A stretch of 64,000 nt of DNA, from NCBI GenBank assembly GCA_038405435.1, contig JBBYHZ010000009.1; one strand, 5' to 3'. Below, piece after piece: positions 32,855-42,169 of this stretch. The stretch's first letter is position 1; each line of letters begins with the position of its first letter. Both the position numbers and the translations under genes were made by a program. The notes under the pieces are model-generated. The model saw nothing but the letters and a program-made list of their open reading frames with translations. It had not been told where the DNA came from and made no database searches. This DNA is from Dryocola clanedunensis_A (GTDB lineage: Bacteria; Pseudomonadota; Gammaproteobacteria; Enterobacterales; Enterobacteriaceae).

Positions 32855-33895
32855 TTAATACAATGCCTTACCTGAACTGTCTTTTACGTTGGTCTTCCAT
32901 GCAGCGCGAACCTGTTCAACCACGGCATCCGGCAGGGATGCGTAATCCAGGTCGTTAGCCTGTTTTGCACCGTCTTTGTATGCCCAGTCGAAGAACTTCA
33001 GCACTTCGGCACCCTGCTCAGGATTCTTCTGCTCTTTGTGGATCAGGATGAAGGTGGTGGAGGTGATTGGCCACGCCTCAGCACCTTTCTGGTTAGTCAG
33101 ATCCTGAGCGAAAGATTTGCTCCAGTCCGCGCCTTTCGCCGCGTTAGCAAAGTTTTCTTCAGAAGGCGCTACCGGCTTGCCGTCCGCAGAAACCAGTTTG
33201 GTGTATGCAAGGTTGTTCTGCTTAGCATAAGCATACTCAACGTAGCCAATTGAGCCAGGCAGACGCTGCACAAACGCCGCGATGCCGTCGTTGCCTTTAC
33301 CGCCCAGACCGGTCGGCCAGTTTACGGTAGAGCCAGCACCAACCTTAGATTTCCACTCTTCGTTTACTTTTGCCAGGTAGCTGGTGAAAACGAAGGAGGT
33401 ACCTGAACCGTCAGCACGGCGCACAACGGCGATGTTCTGCTGCGGCAGTTTCATGCCAGGGTTGAGCTTAGCAATTGCCGCGTCATCCCATTTTTTAATT
33501 TTGCCGAGGTAGATATCACCCAGCGTTTTACCGTCGAGCACCAGCTCGCCGGATTTCACGCCCGGCAGGTTAACCGCCAGAACAACACCGCCGATCACGG
33601 TCGGGAACTGGAACAGGCCTTCCTGCGCCAGCTTGTCATCAGCCAGTGGGGCATCAGACGCGCCGAAATCCACGGTATTAGCAATAATTTGTTTAACGCC
33701 ACCGGAGGAGCCAATACCCTGGTAATTCACTTTATTACCCGTTGCTTTATTGTAGGTATCTGCCCATTTGGCATACACCGGCGCAGGGAAGGTTGCACCG
33801 GCACCGGTCAGGCTTGCGGCAGCGTTAACGCCGAAAGCGCTCAGGGATAAGGTCGCGGCGACAACAGTTGCGACGGTGGTACGCATAACTTTCAT
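32855..33895 (-). CDS. pstS: Periplasmic phosphate-binding protein PstS
   Basis: A 346-residue precursor. The signal peptide MKVMRTTVATVVAATLSLSAFG-VNA is cleaved before ASLTGAGATFPAPVY. Phosphate ligands are visible in GATFPAPVY, IGSSGGVKQI, FGASDAPL and RADGSGTSFVF. It binds inorganic phosphate and delivers it to PstCA. It is the first gene of the operon, with a strong ribosome site (GGAG) and tandem Pho boxes upstream. Confidence 0.99.
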   Translation of the reverse strand: MKVMRTTVATVVAATLSLSAFGVNAAASLTGAGATFPAPVYAKWADTYNKATGNKVNYQGIGSSGGVKQIIANTVDFGASDAPLADDKLAQEGLFQFPTVIGGVVLAVNLPGVKSGELVLDGKTLGDIYLGKIKKWDDAAIAKLNPGMKLPQQNIAVVRRADGSGTSFVFTSYLAKVNEEWKSKVGAGSTVNWPTGLGGKGNDGIAAFVQRLPGSIGYVEYAYAKQNNLAYTKLVSADGKPVAPSEENFANAAKGADWSKSFAQDLTNQKGAEAWPITSTTFILIHKEQKNPEQGAEVLKFFDWAYKDGAKQANDLDYASLPDAVVEQVRAAWKTNVKDSSGKALY

Positions 33896-33955
33896 AATGT
33901 CTCCTGCAGAGGTGATAAACGTAATTCGTTGTTAAGTCGTTGCAGGGTAGAAAAT

Positions 33956-34006
33956 AGGACAGTTTGGTGACAGATAAATGTACGAATTATGACAGTTTTA
34001 TGACAG
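33956..34006 (-). promoter_or_regulatory. Two PhoB boxes upstream of pstS
   Basis: On the minus strand CTGTCATAAAACTGTCAT (33989-34006) and CTGTCACCAAACTGTCCT (33956-33973) are each a pair of 7-base CTGTCA-type repeats with AT-rich spacers, the PhoB site. The two boxes are 33 bases apart, three helical turns, as expected for cooperative activation under phosphate starvation. Confidence 0.92.
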
Positions 34007-34075
34007 GCCGTTCCAGGCATGACGCTTAAGCGAAATTGTAATTAAAAAGCATTAAAACTAAGTTGGTTAGGTAGA

Positions 34076-34103
34076 AATAAAAAAGCTGCCCGCAGGCAGC
34101 TTC
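34076..34103 (-). terminator. Terminator after glmS
   Basis: AAGCTGCC/GGCAGCTT (34083-34102) with a four-base loop is followed on the minus strand by a run of T. It lies about 25 bases past the glmS stop, upstream of the pstS promoter. Confidence 0.85.
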
Positions 34104-34126
34104 TGAAACATCTTTATGACAGTAGA

Positions 34127-35956
34127 TTACTCAACGGTAACCGATTTTGCCAGGTTACGCGGCTGATCCACGTCGGTGCCCTTAATCAGCGCAACGTGGT
34201 AAGAGAGCAGCTGCAGCGGCACGGTATAGAAGATTGGGGCAATAACTTCTTCCACGTGCGGCATCTCGATGATGTGCATATTGTCGCTGCTGGTGAAACC
34301 TGCGTCCCGATCGGCGAAGACATACAGCTGGCCGCCGCGGGCGCGTACTTCTTCGATGTTGGACTTCAGTTTCTCCAGCAGTTCGTTGTTAGGTGCCACA
34401 ACGATGACCGGCATATCCGCATCGATTAACGCCAGCGGGCCGTGTTTCAGCTCGCCCGCCGCGTACGCTTCAGCGTGAATATAAGAGATCTCTTTGAGCT
34501 TCAGCGCACCTTCCATGGCGATCGGGTACTGGTCGCCACGGCCGAGGAACAGCGCGTGATGCTTGTCGGAGAAATCTTCCGCCAGCGCCTCGATGCGTTT
34601 GTCCTGGGAGAGCATCTGCTCGATGCGGCTTGGCAGCGCCTGTAAGCCGTGCACGATATCGTGCTCAACCTGCGCGTCAGCGCCCTTCAGGCGGCTCAGC
34701 TTAGCCACCAGCATCAGCAGAACGGTCAGCTGCGTGGTGAACGCCTTGGTGGACGCTACGCCAATTTCTGTACCCGCATTGGTCATCAGGGACAGATCGG
34801 ATTCCCGCACCAGCGATGAGCCAGGTACGTTACAGACCGCCAGCGATCCCAGATAGCCCAGCTCTTTGGACAGGCGAAGCGCCGCCAGGGTATCCGCCGT
34901 TTCACCTGACTGAGAAAGAGTGATCATCAGGCTGTTGCGGCGCACCGCGGATTTGCGATAGCGGAATTCGGAAGCGATCTCCACGTCGCAAGGCACACCG
35001 GCCAGGGCTTCAAACCAGTAGCGGGAAACCATGCCGGAGTTATAAGAGGTGCCGCAGGCTACGATCTGGATGTGTTCCACCTGTGCCAGCATCTCGTTCG
35101 CTTGCGGACCAAGCTCGGTCAAATCCACTTCGCCGTGGCTGATACGACCGGCCAGGGTATTTTTGATGGCGTTCGGCTGCTCGTAGATCTCTTTTTGCAT
35201 GTAGTGACGGTAGATGCCTTTGTCACCCGCGTCATACTGCAAATTAGATTCGATGTCCGGGCGATTAACCGCCTCGCCTTTGGTATTGAAAATATTAACG
35301 GAACGACGGGTCACTTCCGCAATATCGCCTTCTTCCAGGAAGATGAAGCGGCGGGTCACCGGCAGCAGCGCCAGCTGATCGGAGGCGATAAAGTTCTCGC
35401 CCATGCCGAGACCGATAACCATCGGGCTGCCGGAACGGGCAGCCAGCAGTACGCCCGGGTTGCGGGTGTCCATGATAACCGTGCCGTAGGCACCGCGCAG
35501 CTGAGGGATCGCGCGTAATACGGCTTCACGCAGCGTGCCGCCCTGCTCCAGCTCCCAGTGTACTAAGTGAGCAATCACTTCGGTATCGGTCTGGGAAACG
35601 AAGGTATACCCGCGCTCCTGCAAAGAGACGCGCAGCGGCTCGTAGTTTTCGATGATGCCGTTGTGAACCACCGCAATATGTTCGGACACATGCGGGTGAG
35701 CGTTTACTTCGGAAGGTTCACCATGAGTCGCCCAGCGGGTGTGTGCGATCCCGGTCCCGCCATGTAGCGCGGTTTCTTCTGCGGCTTCCGCCAGCTTTTG
35801 TACTTTACCCAGACGACGCAGACGGGTCATATGACCCTGCTCGTCGACAACTGCCAGACCCGCGGAGTCATAACCACGGTATTCCAGACGGCGTAGTCCT
35901 TCGAGAAGGATTTCAGCGATATCACGTTGCGCGACCGCGCCAACAATTCCACACAT
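34127..35956 (-). CDS. glmS: Glutamine-fructose-6-phosphate aminotransferase
   Basis: A 609-residue enzyme making glucosamine 6-phosphate, the first committed step to UDP-GlcNAc. The N-terminal glutaminase has the nucleophile Cys right after the initiator Met (MCGIVGAVAQRD), plus GIAHTRWATHGEPS and HNGIIENY. Two SIS domains follow (CGTSYNSGMVSRYWFE, SQSGETADTLAALRLSK, GRGDQYPIAMEGALKLKEISYIHAEAYAAGELKHG). The end is the conserved DQPRNLAKSVTVE. It is downstream of glmU; the leader in between has hairpins and is the known target region of GlmZ-type control. Confidence 0.99.
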   Translation of the reverse strand: MCGIVGAVAQRDIAEILLEGLRRLEYRGYDSAGLAVVDEQGHMTRLRRLGKVQKLAEAAEETALHGGTGIAHTRWATHGEPSEVNAHPHVSEHIAVVHNGIIENYEPLRVSLQERGYTFVSQTDTEVIAHLVHWELEQGGTLREAVLRAIPQLRGAYGTVIMDTRNPGVLLAARSGSPMVIGLGMGENFIASDQLALLPVTRRFIFLEEGDIAEVTRRSVNIFNTKGEAVNRPDIESNLQYDAGDKGIYRHYMQKEIYEQPNAIKNTLAGRISHGEVDLTELGPQANEMLAQVEHIQIVACGTSYNSGMVSRYWFEALAGVPCDVEIASEFRYRKSAVRRNSLMITLSQSGETADTLAALRLSKELGYLGSLAVCNVPGSSLVRESDLSLMTNAGTEIGVASTKAFTTQLTVLLMLVAKLSRLKGADAQVEHDIVHGLQALPSRIEQMLSQDKRIEALAEDFSDKHHALFLGRGDQYPIAMEGALKLKEISYIHAEAYAAGELKHGPLALIDADMPVIVVAPNNELLEKLKSNIEEVRARGGQLYVFADRDAGFTSSDNMHIIEMPHVEEVIAPIFYTVPLQLLSYHVALIKGTDVDQPRNLAKSVTVE

Positions 35957-35974
35957 AGTCGTTATTTCCTGATA

Positions 35975-35990
35975 ATGGCGATTTCGCCAT
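35975..35990 (-). promoter_or_regulatory. Hairpin next to the glmS ribosome-binding site
   Basis: ATGGCG-ATTT-CGCCAT is a perfect six-pair hairpin four bases upstream of the AGGA ribosome site (35967-35970) of glmS. In E. coli a leader structure limits glmS translation until the small RNA GlmZ pairs with it. This hairpin is in the right place, but pairing with GlmZ was not tested. Confidence 0.5.
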
Positions 35991-36130
35991 GTGTTGTCGC
36001 TGACCTGTATTTCCCGATTTACGGGGCCCCGAGCCTTGTAGAGAGTGGGGTTATAGTTTTGGTACTGCTGCGGGGCGGGCTGTTTTCGAGAACAACCTTC
36101 ACCCCAGTTTTACTCGGTCCTGCATGCAGA

Positions 36131-36154
36131 GTGGATAAGCGAAGCGCCATCCAC
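36131..36154. repeat. REP-like palindrome between glmU and glmS
   Basis: GTGGATAAGCG/GCGCCATCCAC forms a stem with small bulges, of the type GGTGGATGGCGC...GCTTATCCACC that is scattered through Enterobacter and Klebsiella intergenic DNA. It sits just past the glmU stop, a usual position for REP elements that protect 3' ends. Confidence 0.6.
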
Positions 36155-36167
36155 CGCAGACTGGAAA

Positions 36168-37538
36168 CTACTTTTTCTTCACCGGACGCTGCCAGCCCTG
36201 AATATGGGTCTGCTTGACGCGGCTGATGACCAGCTCGTTTTCGGCAACGTTGCGGGTAACCGTGGTGCCAGCACCGATAGTTACGCCGTTCCCCACGGTC
36301 ACCGGGGCCACCAGCTGTGTGTCGGAACCGACAAACACGTCGTCACCAATAATGGTTTTATGCTTGTTCGCGCCGTCATAGTTACAGGTGATAGTGCCCG
36401 CGCCGATATTCACGTTGTCGCCAATATCTGCATCGCCTAAATAGCTCAGATGCCCTGCTTTGGAGCCTTTACCCAGACGCGCTTTTTTCATTTCGACGAA
36501 GTTGCCAACGTGGGCGCCTTCAGCCAGTTCGGCCCCTGGGCGCAGGCGTGTAAACGGACCAATCGTGCAGGCAGCGGCCAGGGTGGCATCTTCAACTACG
36601 GTATAAGCGCTGATTTCGCAGTCGTCGCCGATAACGCAGTTCTTCAGCACGCAGCCGGTGGCGATTTTTACTCGATGGCCCAGCGTGACGCTGCCTTCAA
36701 TAATCACATTAGTATCGATTTCGACATCACGCCCGTGGCTCAGCGTGCCGCGCAGGTCGAAACGCTGCGGGTCACGCAGCATCACGCCCGCCAGCAGCAG
36801 CCTGTCAGCCTGCTCGGTCTGATAGACGCGCTCCAGACGAGAGAGCTGCAGGCGGTTGTTCACGCCTTCCACTTCGCTAAGGCGATCGGGATGCACCGCG
36901 GTGATTTCACGGCCTTCCTGGTGCGCCAGAGCGATGATATCGGTGATATAGAACTCGCCCTGGGCATTGTTGTTATCAAGCTTGCCCAGCCAGCGTTTCA
37001 GATCCGCACCGTTGGCAATCAAAATGCCGGTGTTGATCTCATTGATTTTGCGCTGCTCATCGGTTGCGTCTTTATGTTCCACAATCCCGACAACGGTGCC
37101 GTTTTCACGGGCGATACGGCCATAGCCGGTAGGATCTTCCAGCTTCACGGTAAGCAGGCCAATGCCGCCCTGCGGTTTTGCTTCACGCAGGCGCTGTAGC
37201 GTCTCAACGGAGATCAGCGGCACGTCGCCGTACAGCATCAGGATGTCTTCGTCGTCCGCGAAGAATGGCGCGGCCTGCTGCATGGCGTGACCGGTACCCA
37301 GCTGCTCCGCCTGCAAAACCCAGTTCAGGGAACCATCGTTAAGGGTCTGCTTCAGCAGATCGCCGCCATGTCCGTAGACCAGATGCACCTGCTGCGCGCC
37401 TAAATTTTTAGCCGCATCAATAACATGCTGAACCATTGGTTTGCCAGCGAGGGTGTGCAGCACCTTCGGAAGGTCGGAATACATGCGGGTCCCTTTGCCA
37501 GCGGCAAGGATAACCACGCTCATCGCACTGTTTGACAT
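36168..37538 (-). CDS. glmU: Bifunctional UDP-GlcNAc pyrophosphorylase / GlcN-1-P acetyltransferase
   Basis: A 456-residue trimeric enzyme acting after GlmS and GlmM. The N-terminal uridyltransferase has LAAGKGTRMYSDLPKVLH, QLGTGHAM, YGDVPLI and EINTGI. The C-terminal left-handed beta-helix (from about residue 250) has hexapeptide repeats and the acetyltransferase pocket around HVGNFVEMKKARLGKGSKAGHLSYLGDADIG and GAGTITCNYDG. It is followed by glmS with which it is co-transcribed. Confidence 0.99.
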   Translation of the reverse strand: MSNSAMSVVILAAGKGTRMYSDLPKVLHTLAGKPMVQHVIDAAKNLGAQQVHLVYGHGGDLLKQTLNDGSLNWVLQAEQLGTGHAMQQAAPFFADDEDILMLYGDVPLISVETLQRLREAKPQGGIGLLTVKLEDPTGYGRIARENGTVVGIVEHKDATDEQRKINEINTGILIANGADLKRWLGKLDNNNAQGEFYITDIIALAHQEGREITAVHPDRLSEVEGVNNRLQLSRLERVYQTEQADRLLLAGVMLRDPQRFDLRGTLSHGRDVEIDTNVIIEGSVTLGHRVKIATGCVLKNCVIGDDCEISAYTVVEDATLAAACTIGPFTRLRPGAELAEGAHVGNFVEMKKARLGKGSKAGHLSYLGDADIGDNVNIGAGTITCNYDGANKHKTIIGDDVFVGSDTQLVAPVTVGNGVTIGAGTTVTRNVAENELVISRVKQTHIQGWQRPVKKK

Positions 37539-37850
37539 ACGCGTCCTGACTTAAAATTGTGAGAGAAGTAAAACGATTTCACGTTGAAATTTCTACATAT
37601 TTTGCAGCAAAAAACTCAACGGTGGAAATTCAGCCGTAAACGAGGTCTTTACCGGCGTGCTGGGCTCAAGTGTAGGCAGTTTCAGGGCAAAAATGTATAC
37701 CCGATCAACCGAAAGCGGGGCATCCCTTTGGATTCAGGCTTCTTTTCACCTGAGAATAAAGACGGGTCACATCGTGTGAAGAGGAGATAGCGGAGGCAAA
37801 AAAATACCAGTGAGGAGCACTCACTGGCATTTGTCTTTTCAAGCAGGTAG
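37539..37850. other. Intergenic region between glmU and atpC
   Basis: A 312-base gap. It holds the atp operon terminator at its atpC end and, presumably, the glmU promoter next to 37540. The open frame at 37584-37790 has no family resemblance and I do not regard it as a gene. Confidence 0.6.
37797..37831 (-). terminator. Terminator of the atp operon
   Basis: CCAGTGAG (37807-37814) / CTCACTGG (37820-37827), extended by one AT pair outside the stem, is followed on the minus strand by a run of T (37798-37804). It lies 20 bases past the atpC stop. Confidence 0.85.
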
Positions 37851-38270
37851 TTACATCGCTTTTCTGGTCAATTCGATAACGCGTAGTTTCGCGATCGCCT
37901 TCGCCAGTTCAGCAGAAGCCTGAGCGTAGTCCACATCACCGTGGGAGCTATGGATGTGCTCTTCCGCTTTACGTTTCGCTTCCAGGGCTCGCGCTTCGTC
38001 GAGATCCTGACCGCGAATTGCGGTATCAGCCAGCACGGTCACCGTACCTGGCTGCACTTCCAACACACCACCGGACAGGTAGATGAACTCTTCTTGTCCG
38101 TGCTGTTTAACGATGCGGATCATACCAGGCTTAATGGCGGTGAGCAGCGGCGCGTGACCCGGGAAAATACCCAGCTCGCCTTCGCTACCCGTTACCTGGA
38201 TCTTCTCGACCAGACCGGAGAACATTTGGCTCTCCGCGCTGACGACGTCCAGGTGATATGTCATTGCCAT
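37851..38270 (-). CDS. atpC: ATP synthase F1 epsilon subunit
   Basis: A 139-residue subunit. The N-terminal beta-sandwich (TYHLDVVSAESQMFSGLVEKIQV, LGIFPGHAPLLTAIKPG) binds gamma and the c-ring. The C-terminal two-helix domain (DEARALEAKRKAEEHI, ASAELAKAIAKLRVIELT) can extend to inhibit ATP hydrolysis. It is the last gene of atpIBEFHAGDC, 20 bases after atpD. Confidence 0.99.
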   Translation of the reverse strand: MAMTYHLDVVSAESQMFSGLVEKIQVTGSEGELGIFPGHAPLLTAIKPGMIRIVKQHGQEEFIYLSGGVLEVQPGTVTVLADTAIRGQDLDEARALEAKRKAEEHIHSSHGDVDYAQASAELAKAIAKLRVIELTRKAM

Positions 38271-38290
38271 GTCACCCTCCGATTAAGGCG

Positions 38291-39673
38291 TTAAAGTTTT
38301 TTAGCTTTCTCAACGGCTTCGTCGATAGTACCAACCATGTAGAACGCCTGCTCTGGCAGATGGTCATATTCGCCGTCCATGATGCCTTTAAAGCCACGGA
38401 TAGTATCTTTCAGCGATACGAACTTGCCCGGAGAACCGGTAAAGACTTCTGCTACGAAGAACGGCTGAGACAGGAAGCGCTGGATCTTACGCGCACGTGC
38501 TACAACCAGTTTATCTTCTTCAGAAAGCTCATCCATACCAAGAATGGCGATGATGTCTTTCAGTTCCTGGTAACGTTGCAGAATAGACTGCACGCCACGC
38601 GCGGTGTCGTAGTGTTCCTGACCAACAACCAGCGGATCTAACTGACGGCTGGTGGAATCCAGTGGATCTACCGCAGGGTAGATACCCAGAGACGCGATGT
38701 TACGGCTCAGTACCACGGTTGCATCTAAGTGAGCAAAGGTGGTTGCTGGAGACGGGTCAGTCAAGTCATCCGCAGGTACGTATACCGCCTGAACAGAAGT
38801 GATGGAGCCAGTTTTGGTGGAGGTAATACGCTCCTGCAAAACACCCATCTCTTCAGCCAGAGTTGGCTGATAACCTACCGCAGATGGCATACGACCCAGC
38901 AGTGCAGATACTTCTGTACCGGCCAGGGTATAACGGTAAATGTTATCCACGAACAGCAGAACGTCACGACCTTCGTCACGGAACTTCTCAGCCATGGTCA
39001 GGCCGGTCAGTGCTACGCGCAGACGGTTACCTGGTGGCTCGTTCATCTGGCCATAAACCAGTGATACTTTGTCCAGAACGTTGGAGTCGGTCATTTCGTG
39101 GTAGAAGTCGTTACCCTCACGAGTACGCTCACCCACGCCTGCAAACACGGAGTAACCGGAGTGCTCGATCGCGATGTTACGGATCAGCTCCATCATGTTT
39201 ACAGTTTTACCTACGCCCGCACCACCGAACAGACCAACTTTACCGCCCTTAGCGAACGGGCAAATCAGGTCCATTACTTTGATGCCGGTTTCCAGCAGAT
39301 CCTGGGAGCTGGACAGCTCTTCGTAGCTTGGCGCAGGACGGTGAATCGCCCAACGCTCTTCTTCGCCGATATCGCCTTTCATGTCGATAGGCTGGCCCAG
39401 GACGTTCATGATACGGCCCAGGGTTGCTTTACCTACCGGCACTTCAATTGGGTGATCGAGGTTAGAAACTTCCAGACCACGACGCAAACCATCAGACGTA
39501 CCCATGGCGATAGTACGCACTACGCCACCACCTAACTGCTGCTGAACTTCCAGCACCAGACGGTCATTACCATTTGTAACCTCAAGAGCGTCGTACACTT
39601 TTGGTACGGCATCCTGAGGGAACTCGACGTCCACCACGGCGCCGATTACCTGGATAATCTTTCCAGTAGCCAT
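38291..39673 (-). CDS. atpD: ATP synthase F1 beta subunit (catalytic)
   Basis: A 460-residue catalytic subunit. The P-loop is GGAGVGKTVNMMELI, the catalytic Glu is in GVGERTREGNDFYHEM, Walker B is LLFVDNIYRYT, and the DELSEEDK loop is near the C-terminus. I chose MATGKIIQVIGAVVDVEF at 39673, the E. coli start; the longer in-frame start at 39721 overlaps atpG. Three beta subunits alternate with alpha around gamma. Confidence 0.99.
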   Translation of the reverse strand: MATGKIIQVIGAVVDVEFPQDAVPKVYDALEVTNGNDRLVLEVQQQLGGGVVRTIAMGTSDGLRRGLEVSNLDHPIEVPVGKATLGRIMNVLGQPIDMKGDIGEEERWAIHRPAPSYEELSSSQDLLETGIKVMDLICPFAKGGKVGLFGGAGVGKTVNMMELIRNIAIEHSGYSVFAGVGERTREGNDFYHEMTDSNVLDKVSLVYGQMNEPPGNRLRVALTGLTMAEKFRDEGRDVLLFVDNIYRYTLAGTEVSALLGRMPSAVGYQPTLAEEMGVLQERITSTKTGSITSVQAVYVPADDLTDPSPATTFAHLDATVVLSRNIASLGIYPAVDPLDSTSRQLDPLVVGQEHYDTARGVQSILQRYQELKDIIAILGMDELSEEDKLVVARARKIQRFLSQPFFVAEVFTGSPGKFVSLKDTIRGFKGIMDGEYDHLPEQAFYMVGTIDEAVEKAKKL

Positions 39674-39701
39674 CTCGAATCCTCTAAATACGTAAACCTG
39701 G

Positions 39702-40565
39702 TTATACCGCGGACGCGCCACCGACGATTTCGGTGAGCTCCTGAGTAATGCTGGCCTGACGAGCTTTGTTGTATACCAACTGCAGCTCTTTAATCAGGCT
39801 GCCGCCATTGTCGGTAGCGGCTTTCATCGCCACCATTCGTGCGGCCTGCTCGCTGGCCAGGTTTTCTACGACGCCCTGATAAACCTGAGATTCCACATAA
39901 CGACGCAGCAGGGTGTCCAGCAGTGCCTTTGGATCAGGTTCATACAGATAGTCCCAGGATTTCTTTTTCAATTCGCCGTCGTCTGCTGGCGGTAACGGCA
40001 GCAGCTGGGTGATTGTCGGAACCTGAGACATTGTGTTAATAAATTTGTTGCTGACAACGTACAGCTTGTCCAGACGGCCTTCATCGTAGGCCTGCAACAT
40101 CACTTTCACCGGGCCAATCAACTCGGACAGGGAAGGGTTATCGCCCATACCGGTCACCTGAGCAACAACATTGCCGCCCACAGAGTTGAAGAAAGAGACG
40201 CCCTTAGAGCCGATCATCGCGATTTCGCTCTGAACGCCTTTATCGGACCATCCTTTCATGTCAGCCAGCAGCTTTTTGAACAGGTTAATGTTCAAGCCAC
40301 CGCACAGACCACGGTCAGTGGACACCACCAGGTAGCCCACGCGTTTAACTTCGCGTTCATCCAGGTAGGGGTGTTTGTATTCAAGATTACCCAGAGCAAG
40401 GTGGCCAATCACTTTACGCATGGTGTCTGCATAAGGACGGCTGGCTGCCATACGTTCCTGCGATTTACGCATTTTGGACGCGGCGACCATTTCCATTGCT
40501 TTGGTGATCTTCTGCGTGTTCTGGACGCTTGCGATCTTACTACGTATCTCTTTTGCGCCGGCCAT
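39702..40565 (-). CDS. atpG: ATP synthase F1 gamma subunit
   Basis: A 287-residue rotor shaft. The N- and C-terminal helices form the coiled coil inside the alpha-beta ring (MAGAKEIRSKIASVQNTQKITKAMEMVAASKMRKSQ at the start, ARQASITQELTEIVGGASAV at the end), and STDRGLCGGLNINLFK is the conserved Rossmann-like segment. It couples c-ring rotation to catalysis. Confidence 0.99.
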   Translation of the reverse strand: MAGAKEIRSKIASVQNTQKITKAMEMVAASKMRKSQERMAASRPYADTMRKVIGHLALGNLEYKHPYLDEREVKRVGYLVVSTDRGLCGGLNINLFKKLLADMKGWSDKGVQSEIAMIGSKGVSFFNSVGGNVVAQVTGMGDNPSLSELIGPVKVMLQAYDEGRLDKLYVVSNKFINTMSQVPTITQLLPLPPADDGELKKKSWDYLYEPDPKALLDTLLRRYVESQVYQGVVENLASEQAARMVAMKAATDNGGSLIKELQLVYNKARQASITQELTEIVGGASAV

Positions 40566-40615
40566 GAGCTTCTCCTCAATGCCTTGCGGCTTGCCCTAAG
40601 ACAAGCCGCCAGACT

Positions 40616-42157
40616 TTACCAGGACTGAGTTGCTTTGAAGGAATCGAGGATGCCTTTCAGCTTGCCTTCGATTTCGTCGTTATAGCCACCAGATTGGTTG
40701 ATTTCTTGCATCAGCGGAGCATGGTCACGGTCAACGTAAGCCATCAGAGCGGCTTCGAAGCTACCGATTTTGGCCAGTTCCACATCTTCGAGGTAACCGC
40801 GTTCAGCAGCGAACAGAACCAGAGACTGATGCGCAACGGACATTGGCGCATACTGTTTCTGCTTCAGAAGCTCGGTCACTTTCTGACCGTGGTTCAGCTG
40901 CTTACGGGTCGCATCGTCAAGGTCGGATGCAAACTGAGAGAACGCTGCAAGTTCACGATACTGTGCCAGCGCGGTACGGATACCACCGGACAGTTTTTTC
41001 ATGATCTTGGTCTGCGCTGCACCACCAACACGGGATACGGAGATACCCGGGTTAACCGCTGGACGAATACCGGCGTTAAACAGGTTGGATTCCAGGAAGA
41101 TCTGACCATCGGTAATGGAAATTACGTTGGTCGGAACGAACGCGGAAACGTCACCAGCTTGCGTTTCGATAATTGGCAGCGCGGTCAGTGAACCGGTTTT
41201 CCCTTTCACTTCACCTTTAGTGAATGCTTCAACGTAATCGGCGTTAACACGCGCAGCACGTTCCAGCAGACGGGAGTGAAGATAGAAAACGTCGCCCGGA
41301 TAAGCTTCACGACCTGGTGGACGACGAAGCAGCAGGGAAATCTGACGGTAAGCAACGGCCTGTTTGGACAGATCGTCATAAACGATCAGTGCGTCTTCAC
41401 CGCGGTCACGGAAGTATTCACCCATTGCGCAGCCGGAGTACGGTGCCAGGTATTGCAGCGCAGCAGATTCTGATGCGGTTGCAACAACAACGATGGTGTT
41501 TGCCAGCGCGCCGTGCTCTTCCAGTTTACGAACCACGTTAGAGATAGTGGACGCTTTCTGGCCGATAGCAACATAGATACATTTGATGCCGGAATCGCGC
41601 TGGTTGATGATGGCATCAATGGCCAGTGCGGTTTTACCGGTCTGACGGTCACCGATGACCAGCTCACGCTGACCACGGCCGATTGGAATCATGGCATCAA
41701 CAGATTTATAGCCAGTCTGTACAGGCTGGTCTACGGACTGACGCTCGATTACGCCCGGAGCGATGGCTTCAACGGCTGAGAAGCCGTCGTGGTCCAGTGG
41801 ACCTTTACCGTCGATGGGTGCACCCAGGGTGTTCACCACGCGGCCCAGCAGGCCACGACCGACAGGAACTTCAAGAATACGGCCAGTACACTTAACTTTC
41901 ATGCCTTCGGCAAGGTCAGCGTACGGACCCATTACTACTGCACCTACAGAGTCGCGCTCGAGGTTCAGTGCAATGGCGTAACGGTTACCCGGCAGGGAGA
42001 TCATCTCACCCTGCATAACATCGGCCAGGCCGTGTACACGGATGATACCGTCACTGACGGATACGATAGTACCTTCGTTGTGAGCTTCGCTCACCACATT
42101 GAACTGAGCAATGCGCTGCTTGATCAGTTCGCTGATTTCGGTGGAATTCAGTTGCAT
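40616..42157 (-). CDS. atpA: ATP synthase F1 alpha subunit
   Basis: A 513-residue non-catalytic nucleotide-binding subunit. The P-loop is GDRQTGKTALAIDAI, and the arginine finger lies in VGGAAQTKIMKKLSGGIRTALAQYRE. The N-terminal helix MQLNSTEISELIKQRIAQF binds delta. Length equals E. coli. Confidence 0.99.
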   Translation of the reverse strand: MQLNSTEISELIKQRIAQFNVVSEAHNEGTIVSVSDGIIRVHGLADVMQGEMISLPGNRYAIALNLERDSVGAVVMGPYADLAEGMKVKCTGRILEVPVGRGLLGRVVNTLGAPIDGKGPLDHDGFSAVEAIAPGVIERQSVDQPVQTGYKSVDAMIPIGRGQRELVIGDRQTGKTALAIDAIINQRDSGIKCIYVAIGQKASTISNVVRKLEEHGALANTIVVVATASESAALQYLAPYSGCAMGEYFRDRGEDALIVYDDLSKQAVAYRQISLLLRRPPGREAYPGDVFYLHSRLLERAARVNADYVEAFTKGEVKGKTGSLTALPIIETQAGDVSAFVPTNVISITDGQIFLESNLFNAGIRPAVNPGISVSRVGGAAQTKIMKKLSGGIRTALAQYRELAAFSQFASDLDDATRKQLNHGQKVTELLKQKQYAPMSVAHQSLVLFAAERGYLEDVELAKIGSFEAALMAYVDRDHAPLMQEINQSGGYNDEIEGKLKGILDSFKATQSW

Positions 42158-42169
42158 GCTCCAGTCCCC

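Noticed and set aside
37584..37790. A 68-codon frame between glmU and atpC
   Set aside because: No ribosome site or homology. It overlaps the region where the glmU promoter is expected.
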